The notes: generated from the sequence alone by a model not told the origin. Shown: positions 12,001 through 17,566, numbered from the stretch's first letter. The stretch is DNA of 64,000 nt from Solilutibacter pythonis (GCF_003697345.1 NZ_RFLY01000003.1:1-64000); one strand, 5' to 3'. Translations and numbers: made by a program.

Positions 12001-12919
12001 TGTAGGACACGCTCACCCCGTCACTGGTGCGCACTCTGCCGATCCGGGCATCGGAAGGATCGGACGAGACGTAATCGTAGGTCGTCCTGAAGAATCGGCC
12101 ATGGCTCTCGGTCTCTTCACTCGACGTACCGCTCGACGATTCGCCAGGTCTCAGGTCGTGTTCGACCGAGGTCAGGCGACCGCTCCCATCCGCGTTCTCA
12201 TAGCCATAGCTGACCTGCGACTTCCGCGCCCCGCTCTCACGGGTTTGTATGGATTGCAGTTGCCCGGCCTCGTTGTATGTATAAAGAATCCCGTCCTGCT
12301 GGCCGTCCGGCGCGCCATCATTCGCCAGCAGGGAAACGACACGGCCCGCGCTGTCATAACCCACCACGAACGTGAAAAGTTCGGCGCTATCGAACCGACC
12401 ATTGGTCAGCGAGGTCAGCCGCCCCTTCAGGCTGGCATTCGCATGATCGGCGTAAGTCTCCACCACACGGGACGTGCCCTCGGTATAGGTCCAGGTCCGC
12501 GACGAGGCCATATAGGTCAGCGTGTCGTGGGCGTTGTCACCCTCCACGGAAACGTATTCGTTGGCGGTGCCGGAGAATTTGAAGACCTGTATGGACCCAT
12601 CGCCCGCCCTGCGCCGAACCGTGCTGCCGGACTCATTCAACTCACCCACCAGTTCCACGGAACGCTCAAGCCCTGTCAGCCAGGCATCCTGTCCCACATC
12701 CGACAACACGCCCCGACTGTTGTACGTCCTGCTCGACGCCACACCGAAACCCCGCACCGTGATGAATTCATCATCGGCTTGCAGCAACAAATTTCCGGTT
12801 GCGACATTGACATAGCCACGATCGCGGCTCTGCCCGATCCCAGGCTGCCCTTTTGCGCCCAACTGCCCCAAGGACGAACCAAACAGCCCCAGACCATTCC
12901 CCGTGAATACCGCAACCAT
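1..12919 (-). CDS. giant RHS/YD-repeat protein with Ig-like (He_PIG) modules, 3' end outside window
   Basis: The minus strand stays open from an ATG at 12919 to the window edge, giving at least 4,306 codons with no stop. I read the frame by hand. The N-terminus begins MVAVFTGNGLGLFGSSLGQL and continues with YVNVATGNLLLQADDEF; it has no Sec signal peptide. A long YD-repeat region follows (motifs such as YDAAGR, YDALGR, YDSAGR), roughly 12.7 to 4.15 kb. Then come two Ig-like He_PIG modules (4.1-3.3 kb), a second YD stretch (3.3-2.6 kb), about seven more He_PIG-type modules marked by LPAWLRFDAATRTFSGTP, and near the edge a sequence reading ADFSEGDTGWDKG that may start a jelly-roll carbohydrate-binding-like domain. 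GAGGTG lies four bases before the ATG. RHS proteins of this kind are usually secreted or surface toxins or shells; the C-terminal RHS core and any toxin tip are not visible. Its direct neighbour upstream is the flagellar sigma factor gene, so flagellar-type export is a hypothesis only. Confidence 0.9.
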   Translation of the reverse strand, partial: MVAVFTGNGLGLFGSSLGQLGAKGQPGIGQSRDRGYVNVATGNLLLQADDEFITVRGFGVASSRTYNSRGVLSDVGQDAWLTGLERSVELVGELNESGSTVRRRAGDGSIQVFKFSGTANEYVSVEGDNAHDTLTYMASSRTWTYTEGTSRVVETYADHANASLKGRLTSLTNGRFDSAELFTFVVGYDSAGRVVSLLANDGAPDGQQDGILYTYNEAGQLQSIQTRESGARKSQVSYGYENADGSGRLTSVEHDLRPGESSSGTSSEETESHGRFFRTTYDYVSSDPSDARIGRVRTSDGVSVSYTYESDAKGGYRIKTLTKGDGGDGASQALTFNYLAGATEVTDATGAVWTYEYDANGRLSSIMEPAVDGLRKKTAYTYDADGNLARVTQGGSGQAALLDTVYQYDENGNRKLSRDRLGNVVTWTYNAANQVTSETRYTTPDPDGLDSSGTGTRSPSGENTFSYIYDSRQRLVFSVSAAGAVTEYSYHASGNGVDQVSAERRYTGEAYSGNATLESLQLWTRDKTANRKASSTLKSFDYDAKGRLQQTVDYAAVSNDAAGHGVLDKTAALTRYVYDAQGLLRQKVVTDGQQRDAVTPVAESEVTDYVYDGMGRLLSKLVRSAATAATRPGDPAAAADWDVATNLISYSYDDARGLVITQMDSGVVRIETRNSAGDVTSVTERDSLGVVANERITQAFYDASGRLRAARDAAGGITYSLYDAAGRIVAQVDPTGTVTETRYDAAGRVVKVLTYANQVDTRKWMSGDSVIIDRLVFAETIPADVGPASAWVRTDALNDRVSERTYDAAGRLSTESDGRLVRRYAYDGRSNRVRLTISAPELGEAGDRVTRYFYDTANQLLATLDAEGYLSENVLDATGRVVKTIRYATATVVERRTAGSLSDLRPAASTLDQQVRMFYDGRGNVVGTLDAEGYLTEKVIDEAGRIRATRAYATRLTGLTGDERFAEVRTLALADGLAERVRESRMAYNALGQLVTRTNPEGTVTRYRYDMAGRLVKTVTASGTSEVRENSRRYDVFGNLIGELGGESSVFLLPDMSEAQLDAAYARYGIRHAYDALGRRIESIDAEGNKTWYAYDSAGRQTFQMRGVAADGVRNAAMEVSETRYNAFGQKQESLAYTGRLQVTVPGSRASALQALSTLQYVANLDKRQTLSYDTRGLIATRTDGNGYLTRYSYTAFGETKTEVGYRDLGQTQSATKTHTYDRLGRLLTTSESSSIDDRLRTLTQTFDAFNRTSIIDGRGITTRYDYDRLGRQVTSTRWVAGRMESVRMAYDAYGRVVSKFDAAGNETRLAYSDADKSLTVTSPEGVTVKTVYNAHGQILTVTDGLNQVTTHTYDKDGRLTRTEDAAGGISRNEYDVLGRLHRTVDATGRMVELNYDAAGRVLNRVVDPEGLRLTTVYTYDGQGRQIQVVDPSGVVTQMKYDAMGQLVESTVDPLGLALRTTYAWDGLGRRLTMTEGAGTASARTVTYAYDGLGRRVAETVDPDGLALETVFTYDGNDNVLSRTDAGGRTTRHTYDDANRLVQTVDADNGVTRMTYDVKGQLIATRRFANRMDTAGNVVAADDRDQQDYRIYDKDGRVRFMVDGEGAVTEMAYDAANRVTQVRSFAAAIDMKGLREGLAAGNVTPAPVADNARDVVKSQIYDAAGRVIAVVDAAGAVTQTRYDAAGRVIATKKYSNTLELTAELSKALQNGTVELQALITPPSDNPAAVSAPPADEARDITSIYVYDQAGRLAITFGPGDSIRRTIYDPAGRVAETIAYGDDRGGGMYIKAPGFYDLGSGDENDPFSLSNIKFLLEILPGAVGRDDRATTNIYDSAGRLEYVLVRQGGDSYPGEKPVEYPGGRPYAGGGPGEHPGMPPEGPMPRYVDNASARAERYVYDAAGRVVSKLQYGDVIGYKEIKRIPVEPTDPAAPESGQALNRFEAVEYTAARLAEVLSEIENPQIRESRTVYDSAGRAVYAVDALGGVVETAYDRAGRVEAVRQYESPVGVDTRTAGQLAQTLQSSGVRTTRYERDAVGRLVATIDALGNRESYRYDANGNEIGRTLKSGAIWSYAYDAAGRKTRETSPRVEVSNIDAAGKRVYGERSIETAFEYDALNNVTARIDDAGFASRRTEYVYDNRGNQVKTIFSDPGRLDPGTNRMLPTGDRPYVEVTYNALGQAVAERNIRGDYSFKLYDRAGRVSAEVDQEGAVTLKNYSSFGDLVSIKRLFKPVAIPSDPRADLRDAIRSSSIEVDESGWAEDGRERMRYGASEGRGMETLPGVNKSRELRMRYDTEGRVLQSESAGGERTRFTYNAYGELVEKASEIRNFFNKNGVSLEADYVYSTGVRWARTAYYRDALGREEMSIDPEGYANSTEYDGYGNVVKRVEHAVSLHVFNDLRVSPAIGRSLIESNDGVDDFKFDPRVKPQIPPPGTSATGFDRIYEYGYDALGRKTSESLIRNVRQLDGSVVKTPITTNTRYDEEGRITQVSGDNGSKSTQYDALGRAISIVQPERSVLRDDAIDQLKSNPQWSLDRAELYRRVSPVTTTYYDAFGNVVETRAFAQGILEGQARPVVSSDDAVEQFGYDWQGRQIWVKNAQGALLSNTYDAAGNLLTSHQQLSGAYVSSTSLTVAMTYDRTGRVLTTRTERGWNENGRARTHVDQSNQVRYNTFGEVIAQDESLDTAKATESFAKQYQYDVDGNLARTNEVRGVWRRYQYAGGKSVSDGDNESFYDRNGNAILTIKAGTEFKRTRSDRWGNVLYVEDTRGARVDYEYNELNQLEKERQPYVRIVEKTGAERFGRPERYVFHDALGREIATRDPNGNVRQSRFNEAGQLVGSRDGRGTWSFAAFDTLGRSRLTQDGSGLIKFQNYDSAGRVVSIGNLQAQAGARIQQTQESYVLNELGHRLRITDALGGVQQYDYDSRGLVLRSRSAAGLVMTYAYDSQGNKIRETNALSDPGLLNARAPRYEGGIIESQFAVAGQAFSYTLPATAFSAPIDTAISISATVEVDDGQGGSRASTDLVWDAASRTLRGQPREGVAYRVAFIASTGDSQVVATGYLTVEGVSRETWDRVYALGPQARNGLSIQRPAPGENFSYVIPDDAFVHPQGEALTYKAYIRYTRGTMDLDTREEMLEEVNQEIGPSLSAPYWLTFDAASKTLSGTVPRENGAAEVVIVAIDTQGRQREQSLVIDPPSTSTQNGRRTKVDKEGETVFLDEQTWDYDAYGRLIDHNDLSGVDYDYGYGYDNGSGSEYGYGGSYNDSAGRLESESSDWTQSIASITMQVQIRRTGGFLKKIFGRSKKRVYVPVTTFKTYSATREIGYDQMGRTASIREGNGNNFRYEYDEVGNRIKESSETMDGSGQRIRLETRMQYDLNNRLVHVVQEDMDKQKRLLDVRYSYDAAGNRVRVDYSEGYGRFGASSVDLRNRAPSITLDGEPVYDDEDNWGGRPMQADLPVASIGEPYTFTFGPGVVTDPDGDPVAMIVTGPNGQPLPSWLRYDEATRTLSGTPPVDERGMDGFNDRGEMPPVLLRARAFDWNGGLIEREFRIRLADPSISLRPGLPAESRLQLDRADGYSQERNITELRLQDYFKYDQALPVTPSITLADGGGLPAWLSLVQERDTYFTSPKWLLKVDEATAPDVLPSLKLRLTLTGTQGRTATVTLDAYFDRAPIWKGPSSVQLRPNESWSMTLDPATLLQDIDGDVANTGYRFKVSSPYGALPPWVNFDAATGTLSATPPESYVYEDDLNAIRWNNQLPLTIQVEGGSTTRAFGFLLDFNPSTQIAATKTVAQQIVRVDQDMDITLPPGLFQHRDGAALTYSAKIARINAYTDEGRSWSRSYRRFETQPSLPLPAWLRFDPSTLRLTGRTPAQQQNMILEVTAADAEGNTAIKYVLLTVVGRDVKIRPMSGDGVDVTWMRSAQNGSSLTSPVRNGEFLPPDVPPSAADMPPHLTQGDIRINIQNGQPFRVKLPEWVVTPGAVITAEALPDGVRFDPATRTFSGTLGNNQVRATLIISDAQGRSTSGTVSFVPSDLATVFNKSVLPDALGRVGQLFEYVIPDGVLPGSGEYSVALAYLDRANPATGYRFPWSRPSSQWGNGLSPLTTDPDALLYFDPASGVIKGKLAKAGVYQVRVSRDGASADFAIGVDPGVLANPRLKESLPNQRVRVGQPFSYTVPADWLVTDNGEPATLDTRRLPAWLRFDAATRTFSGTPTLADAKQPAIPLHLKTASGERATANWWVEVYETYQQPPANADFSEGDTGWDKGTGFAIVEKDGRHVAQARIGKTFDIVNNDWAVIRPGVKIRA
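230..2560 (-). repeat. array of about seven He_PIG-type Ig-like modules
   Basis: I read successive module endings: SWLRYDEATRTLSGTPP (about 2.4 kb), a divergent one near 2.1 kb, PPWVNFDAATGTLSATPP (1.75 kb), AWLRFDPSTLRLTGRTP (1.33 kb), DGVRFDPATRTFSGTL (0.94 kb), LLYFDPASGVIKGKL (0.57 kb) and AWLRFDAATRTFSGTP (0.3 kb). Such modules are usually extracellular spacer or adhesive domains. Each is about 90-130 residues. Confidence 0.7.
3340..4110 (-). repeat. two Ig-like He_PIG modules inserted between YD segments
   Basis: Two modules end in LVWDAASRTLRGQP and YWLTFDAASKTLSGT, the hallmark strand of putative Ig (He_PIG, cadherin-like) domains. Each is preceded by a short FSYTLP or FSYVIP strand. 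YD motifs resume immediately afterwards (TWDYDAYGRL), so the modules interrupt the YD cage and do not only follow it. Confidence 0.7.
4150..12700 (-). repeat. YD-repeat (RHS) region of the giant gene
   Basis: This stretch encodes degenerate repeats of about 20-40 residues carrying Y-D-x-x-G-R/N cores. I counted about 34 such motifs between 4.15 and 7.55 kb, so the whole region probably holds around 80. On the plus strand they appear as recurring GCATCGTA or GCGTCATA words. YD repeats build the beta-cage of RHS, teneurin and Tc-toxin C proteins. Units differ enough from each other that this is an old protein repeat, not a recent DNA satellite. Confidence 0.85.
7562..7570 (-). repeat. G9 homopolymer inside the RHS reading frame
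   Basis: Nine consecutive C on the plus strand read as GGG GGG GGG (three glycines, between DDR and MYIKAP) in the giant gene. Gain or loss of one base would shift the frame and truncate the protein about 1,780 codons in, so this is a possible slipped-strand switch. Confidence 0.75.
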
Positions 12920-13373
12920 GCGACACCTCAGCCATCAAATGACAGTCATGGGCCTTGTGGCCCTCCCAGACCATCTATCCATTGAGTCGGCGGGAAGTTT
13001 AGGGAGACAGGCGATCCACTCCGCTCGGCCGCCCATTCGGAGGTACGTTGAAAGCGACGGAAAGCAGTGCCATTTCGATTGGCCGAAATTCGCAATCAGT
13101 GAGCGACCACGGGTTTGCATGGCGACGCGCAGGCCATCGCCCCCTCAAACACCGCCAATAACCCGATAGCCATCAGATTTCCCAAAATCGGCCCATGAAT
13201 ACTCGCACCGTGCGACCTTCATCCAGATGTCAGACTTGATCGACCCCTTCACTGCCGGACAATACCTCTCACGCGCCGGGGAGACATATCGGAATATTCA
13301 GCAACAAATCCTGTGATTGATGCCTCGCCCCATACCGCCCCCCATGCGGCAGGGCTATCTCCAACCGGCTACG
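12920..13373. other. intergenic region upstream of the giant RHS gene
   Basis: About 450 bases without a convincing gene. Two short open frames of 61-88 codons overlap here on opposite strands, and neither has a ribosome binding site or recognisable sequence. The RHS ribosome site (CACCTC on the plus strand at 12924-12929) and the candidate sigma-28-like motif lie at its left end. I see no clear terminator hairpin for fliA. Confidence 0.6.
12975..13001 (-). promoter_or_regulatory. candidate sigma-28-like promoter for the RHS gene
   Basis: Read on the minus strand this is TAAA, 15 bases, then ATGGATAG, compared with the flagellar sigma-28 consensus TAAA-N15-GCCGATAA. The TAAA and the GATA of the -10 match; the GCC part does not. 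It ends 56 bases before the RHS start codon. A very similar arrangement lies before the first TPR gene at 34494-34520. A motif match only, so confidence is low. Confidence 0.3.
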
Positions 13374-13547
13374 TTATTCCAACATAATTCGCCACTTGGA
13401 AGTCAAGGCTAGCATAGCCGAACGGCTCCGCCCCCAATGCAACCCAACGATGACTGGAATACTCCGCCAGCCCTCATCAGCACTCGCCAAGCAGATCAAT
13501 AAAAACAGAAAGAAGAACGCAACTGACCCAATGAAATCCCACCTCAT
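13374..13547 (-). CDS. possible 57-aa secreted or membrane small protein after fliA
   Basis: An ATG six bases beyond the fliA stop opens a 57-codon frame. The product starts MRWDFIGSVAFFFLFLLICL followed by ASADEGW, which looks like a signal peptide or a single membrane helix with an Ala-x-Ala-like end, then a basic tail ending WRIMLE. It would be the last flagellar-operon gene before RHS. There is no good ribosome binding site, so it depends on coupling to fliA, or it is a chance frame. No family recognised. Confidence 0.25.
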   Translation of the reverse strand: MRWDFIGSVAFFFLFLLICLASADEGWRSIPVIVGLHWGRSRSAMLALTSKWRIMLE

Positions 13548-13553
13548 GGAGAA

Positions 13554-14255
13554 CTAACCGCATGAAGAAAATTTTCTCAAGTCGCCCTTCAGGGTATTGA
13601 GAGCCTCTTTATGCAATTGTGAAACACGCCCCTTGGTCACGCCCAACTCCTGCGCTATGTCGGTGAACTTTTTTTCTTTGTAATAATGCGCCTCCACGAC
13701 ACCGCGCAGACGATCTGGCAACCTGTTGACCGCCATCAACAGCCGCTCCGCCATTTGCCGTTGCGATGCAAACGCATAAGCATCTGGCTGCGCCCGCATA
13801 CCTATAGTGCTCAGGGTTTCGTCAAGCAGATAACTCACACCCAGACTTGTCACGGCATCGAGCAGAAGCAGAAACGGATCTTTCTCATTGTCGTCATCCA
13901 TTTCGGAAAGCCGATAACCCGACTTGTTTATCGAAGGGGGCGGACGATCATGTATGATCGTTCTTATGCCATTGAATACGGCCCCCCGCACTCTCGACGC
14001 GGCATAGGCAGGAAATGGAATGCCGCGATCAGGGTCGAAACGGTTCATGGCCTCCAGCATCCCAATCAGGGCATTATGTGTGAAATCTTCGCGGTCGACC
14101 TGGTAGGCCCCCAGGCGGCGGTGAATACCGCCGGCAATACCGGATGCCCAGGATTGGTAGTGCGCCACGAGGCGATCCCTCGCGGCCGTATCGTTCCGCT
14201 TCTTATACAGCAGCCAAAGATCCGCCTCGCCTGGCAACGACTCATCCATCGTCAT
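13554..14255 (-). CDS. fliA: RNA polymerase sigma factor FliA (sigma-28)
   Basis: A 233-aa sigma-70-family protein of FliA/WhiG type. Region 2 is seen in the ARDRLVAHYQSWASG to GIPFPAYAASRVRGAV part, and region 4 in LPDRLRGVVEAHYYKEKKFT followed by DIAQELGVTKGRVSQLHKEA, a helix-turn-helix that reads the -35 element. FliA normally switches on late flagellar genes (filament, motor, chemotaxis) after the hook is finished and FlgM is exported. The ATG at 14255 overlaps the fliP stop in an ATGA; a TTG two codons upstream is less likely. It ends the flagellar operon and sits beside the RHS gene. No flagellin or flgM is in the window, so its regulon here is unknown. Confidence 0.9.
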   Translation of the reverse strand: MTMDESLPGEADLWLLYKKRNDTAARDRLVAHYQSWASGIAGGIHRRLGAYQVDREDFTHNALIGMLEAMNRFDPDRGIPFPAYAASRVRGAVFNGIRTIIHDRPPPSINKSGYRLSEMDDDNEKDPFLLLLDAVTSLGVSYLLDETLSTIGMRAQPDAYAFASQRQMAERLLMAVNRLPDRLRGVVEAHYYKEKKFTDIAQELGVTKGRVSQLHKEALNTLKGDLRKFSSCG

Positions 14256-14983
14256 GTCCAATAGCTATTCAACAGCGCCTTGGAAACCAGCACCCAGCCA
14301 TCGATCAACACGAACAAAAGAATCTTGATGGGCAGACTGAATGAAGCTGGGGGCACCATGATCATGCCCAGGCCCATCAATATTGCAGCCACGACCAGAT
14401 CTATCACCAGGAAGGGCAGAAATATCACGAAGCCGATCTGAAACGCCACCTTCAGCTCGCTTAACAGAAAGGCGGGAATCAGTGCGCTGAACTTGATGTC
14501 CGCCGCCGTCTTGGGTGGCTCCTGCCTGGACATCTCCAGCACTGCGCGCAGATCCGATTCGCGTGTCTGCCGAATCATGAAAGACCTGATGGGTTCCGAC
14601 CCACTTTCCACTGCCTGCCTGGCGGTGATCTTGTCTTCCAGGTAAGGAGAAACCGCATTCTGGTTTACCGTATCGAGCACGGGAGCCATGGAGAAATACG
14701 TCAGGCAAAGCGCCAGCGCGACGATCACACTATTGGGTGGCGTCTGCGGCAACCCCAGGGCATGCCGCAGAAGCGCAAGTACGATCACTATCCTGGTAAA
14801 CGAAGTGATACAGATCATCAGAACGGGGAGAATCGAAAGCAGCGTGAGCAGGACAAACGTCTTCATCGCCCCGCTATAGTCCTGCTTCACGGCCTCGCCC
14901 AGAACGTCCACCGGAACCGATGCCGATACGGCTGAAGAGAACCCCAGCGTCAAAACCACCCCAATCAGCAATATCTTATTCAT
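14252..14983 (-). CDS. fliP: flagellar export gate protein FliP
   Basis: A 243-aa FliP, a core subunit of the FliP5-FliQ4-FliR1 gate in the inner membrane through which unfolded substrates pass. It shows an N-terminal signal-like helix, the FliP family stretch LLRHALGLPQTPPNSVIVAL, and the C-terminal helices with LGMIMVPPASFSLPIKILLF. Length is normal. It overlaps fliO upstream by four bases and fliA downstream by four, which suggests translational coupling. Confidence 0.95.
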   Translation of the reverse strand: MNKILLIGVVLTLGFSSAVSASVPVDVLGEAVKQDYSGAMKTFVLLTLLSILPVLMICITSFTRIVIVLALLRHALGLPQTPPNSVIVALALCLTYFSMAPVLDTVNQNAVSPYLEDKITARQAVESGSEPIRSFMIRQTRESDLRAVLEMSRQEPPKTAADIKFSALIPAFLLSELKVAFQIGFVIFLPFLVIDLVVAAILMGLGMIMVPPASFSLPIKILLFVLIDGWVLVSKALLNSYWT

Positions 14984-15345
14984 GTGGCGTCATCCCTGGC
15001 CACGGCGTGCAATGTTCGACTCACCTGTATCGACACATTCGACTCGACGATCATAAAACGCCCCCCATCCACATCGACGAGATGAAGCGTCGTCTTGGGA
15101 CTCAACGCTCGACGCCCCACGATTTTCATCACCGGGGCTTCCATCTGCCGATCGAGGCCTTTTCCGCTCCAGCGCGACAGCCATCCACGCTGCTGCGCAA
15201 ACTTGAGCCCGCCCCACAGCATGCAAAGCAAGATCGCGGCCAACAACAACGGCCAAAGTATCGCAACCAATCCCATCCCCGCGTCTTCGCGATAGGGAAT
15301 CGATACAGACGGGGATGATGGAAGAAGGAAGATCGCGACGCTCAC
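14980..15345 (-). CDS. fliO: flagellar export protein FliO
   Basis: A 121-aa protein with one membrane helix (about residues 25-45, LVAILWPLLLAAILLCMLW) and a small cytoplasmic domain containing MKIVGRRALSPKTTLHLVDV, typical of FliO. FliO assists assembly of the FliP ring. The start is a GTG at 15345 overlapping the fliN stop as GTGA. FliO sequences vary, so position between fliN and fliP supports the call. Confidence 0.85.
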   Translation of the reverse strand: MSVAIFLLPSSPSVSIPYREDAGMGLVAILWPLLLAAILLCMLWGGLKFAQQRGWLSRWSGKGLDRQMEAPVMKIVGRRALSPKTTLHLVDVDGGRFMIVESNVSIQVSRTLHAVARDDAT

Positions 15346-15647
15346 GCCAACTCCAGAATCCGAATACCGAAATGATCATCCACCGCCAGCAATTCACCAC
15401 GCGCGACCAAACGACCATCAAGCAGCAAATCGACTGGCGCATCCACCCGCTCATTCAGCATCAACACGTCGCCTTGCTTCATCGAGAACAATTCCCGTAT
15501 CGGCAAATCGATGGTGCCTACCCGCGCGGACAACGCAACTTTGACATGACCGACAAGTTCCAAATCAGCCATACGCATTTCCCGCGGCGCCCCGGCCCCT
15601 TTGACTTCCCGGGAAGTTGAATTCATGATATTTTCCGATTCATCCAT
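15342..15647 (-). CDS. fliN: flagellar C-ring protein FliN
   Basis: A 101-aa protein made mostly of one SpoA/SURF1-like domain (VKVALSARVGTIDLPIRELF to RGELLAVDDHFGIRILEL), the usual FliN layout. FliN forms the base of the C-ring and docks FliH-FliI to the export gate. It follows the FliM-like gene after two bases and overlaps fliO. In non-motile type III systems the equivalent (SctQ C-terminus) serves as a sorting platform, which may be its main role here. Confidence 0.9.
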   Translation of the reverse strand: MDESENIMNSTSREVKGAGAPREMRMADLELVGHVKVALSARVGTIDLPIRELFSMKQGDVLMLNERVDAPVDLLLDGRLVARGELLAVDDHFGIRILELA

Positions 15648-15649
15648 AT

Positions 15650-16393
15650 TTATTCCTCAAAATGCGTAATGCGTAGCGCCTTGACATCATCCACCACGGT
15701 CAGAACCCCCGCGGCACGGTGCCGCCCCGTCTCATTCGCAAGCCGGAGCCCCTCCCCCAAGCCCGCTCCTGTCTTGAAAACTTCTCCTACCTTCAGGTTC
15801 ATGCCTTCCCTGAGATCAATCAGCCCCATTGGAAGCTCGACCACCATCTGCACGTTGACGTCCTGAACCGCATGGACTATTGGCTCAAGCGATGGCGTCG
15901 CGGTCACGGCACATAAACCGCGCCCCAGCAGCTGCGCCACGCCTTCCGAATCCAAGTGGAGAAAGGCGTTCCGCGGGAAAAATCCGAATTCGAACCAAGC
16001 CTCCTTGCAACGTGTCAAATCAGCCGGCGGGTCTGCCGGTCTTGCCTTTTCATTAAATCCCCAGTTTCCCAGCAGACTATCGAACGCCTCCCTTCCCACA
16101 TGTCCGGCCAACCCGGTCGGATCAGGCGATGCCGCACCACAAAGCCAGGCCCCAAGGTCTTCGACCCCCTTCCCCGTCAATCCAATCCATAGATTTGCCG
16201 GCCCGGCGGATGTTCGGTATCCATGCATCGCGTAATTGGCATCGGGCATGGAAGGGAGCCGTTTCAGTGCGCTCTTGTCGAATGGAATATCCGGCGCCCA
16301 TTCATCGTGCCAACGCGCGATACCATCACCAATGGCCTTTTCGAGGTCGACCCACTGCTGTTGGGACAACCAGCCAAACGCATCACTGCCCAT
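15650..16393 (-). CDS. fliM: FliM/SctQ-like C-ring protein without a CheY-binding N-terminus
   Basis: A 247-aa protein in the slot before fliN. Only the C-terminal part is recognisable, as a SpoA domain (about residues 170-245: VQMVVELPMGLIDLREGMNL, ending VVDDVKALRITHFEE). Usual FliM is about 330 aa with an N-terminal LSQDEIDALL-type peptide that binds CheY; here the start MGSDAFGWLSQQQWVDLEKA shows no such motif. The size and layout are closer to the SctQ proteins of injectisomes. This fits a sorting platform without switching. The ATG at 16393 shares one base with the flgE stop. The SpoA domain is firm; equivalence to FliM is inferred from position. Confidence 0.7.
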   Translation of the reverse strand: MGSDAFGWLSQQQWVDLEKAIGDGIARWHDEWAPDIPFDKSALKRLPSMPDANYAMHGYRTSAGPANLWIGLTGKGVEDLGAWLCGAASPDPTGLAGHVGREAFDSLLGNWGFNEKARPADPPADLTRCKEAWFEFGFFPRNAFLHLDSEGVAQLLGRGLCAVTATPSLEPIVHAVQDVNVQMVVELPMGLIDLREGMNLKVGEVFKTGAGLGEGLRLANETGRHRAAGVLTVVDDVKALRITHFEE

Positions 16394-17547
16394 CAACCAC
16401 CCCGGGTGCTGTTATACAGCTGATCCAGCATCTCATTGCTTACGGTCATCACGCGCGAGCTGGCCTGATAACCGCGCTGAATGATGATCATGTCCGCAAA
16501 CTCCTGGGTGAGATTGACGTTCGACATTTCCAGGCTGTTGCCCGCAATCCGCCCGAACCGCCCCTCTCCGGCCCTGCCGAACTCCCTTTGCGTCACGGTC
16601 GCTCCTGAAATAAGGCGCCCCCCGGACAGGCGAAGCTCTCCTTCGTTGGGGAATATCGCCAGCGCCAGTTGAGGGCCTTGACGCTTTTCCGCACCCGAAT
16701 ACGTCAATTGCAGGACACCTTTGTCATCGAACTTCATGCCGGTCACGCCCAAGGCCGGATGTCCGTCTTCGATCTTGCTGGTCACGGTATTCGCGACTCC
16801 CATCAACGAACGAAGGCCATCCAGCGCGCCAGCCGTGCCCAGCTTCAGCGTGATCGTCTGCGTGGTGCCTCCATATACGGGGCTGAGCACGATTTCGGTC
16901 GAGCCCACCTGTGGCGTGCCATCCACATTGAAAGCAATGATGGAAGTCGATAACGTCGCCCCCGTCGCATCGGTCACGACCGCCTCGAAGGTGGGCGGAC
17001 TATTCGTCTTGCTCGAGAATTTCACCGTGAGCGTATGTGCCGTGCCATTGGCATCGTAGACCGTAATGCCATTGGTAACGGTATTGGCAGCCCCGGGCGC
17101 GAGGTTCCCGGTAAGCTTGACAGCCGTGGTGGCCGACGCCGGGAGCATGCGGTAGGAAGTGTAATCGACCGGCGTCAGATTACCCGCCGCGTCGATACCC
17201 ATCACCTGGTATTCATTGACGCTGTCGGTCAGGATTCCATCTCCATTAAACCTGAACTGTCCGGCACGCGTGTAGTAGAGATTGCCCTCCTTGTCTCTCA
17301 GCACGAAATACCCATCGCCGCTTACCGCGAGATCCGTCGGGTTACTGGTTTGACGGATATCCCCGGCCTGGGTCCGCATCCCTTCCCCCGAAATACGCGC
17401 GCCCCGATTTCCATCGATATTGGAAAAGAAAGTATCGCTCCCCCGGAAGCCGGGAGTATTCATGTTGGAGATGTTGTCGCTGACCGTATTCAGGCTGCGC
17501 GAAAAACTGAATAGACCCGACAAACTATTGAACAATGCCTGGAACAT
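16393..17547 (-). CDS. flgE: flagellar hook protein FlgE
   Basis: A 384-aa hook subunit. The N-terminal rod/hook helix carries the family motif SLNTVSDNISNMNTPGFRG; the middle contains FlgE D1/D2-like domains (YYTRAGQFRFNGDGILTDSV, VYDANGTAHTLTVKFSS); the C-terminal helix reads SNVNLTQEFADMIIIQRGYQ. The length is near the usual 400. It is exported by the flagellar gate and polymerises into the hook, so the apparatus should be able to build at least a short external tube. FlgD lies immediately upstream. Confidence 0.95.
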   Translation of the reverse strand: MFQALFNSLSGLFSFSRSLNTVSDNISNMNTPGFRGSDTFFSNIDGNRGARISGEGMRTQAGDIRQTSNPTDLAVSGDGYFVLRDKEGNLYYTRAGQFRFNGDGILTDSVNEYQVMGIDAAGNLTPVDYTSYRMLPASATTAVKLTGNLAPGAANTVTNGITVYDANGTAHTLTVKFSSKTNSPPTFEAVVTDATGATLSTSIIAFNVDGTPQVGSTEIVLSPVYGGTTQTITLKLGTAGALDGLRSLMGVANTVTSKIEDGHPALGVTGMKFDDKGVLQLTYSGAEKRQGPQLALAIFPNEGELRLSGGRLISGATVTQREFGRAGEGRFGRIAGNSLEMSNVNLTQEFADMIIIQRGYQASSRVMTVSNEMLDQLYNSTRGG

Positions 17548-17566
17548 GATTTTCTCCCAATACTGG

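Noticed and set aside
11618-12985. Plus-strand open frame of 455 codons
   Set aside because: Antisense of the RHS N-terminal part, whose translation is recognisable.
12935-13120. 61-codon minus-strand frame upstream of RHS
   Set aside because: It overlaps the promoter and ribosome site of the RHS gene and has no recognisable sequence.
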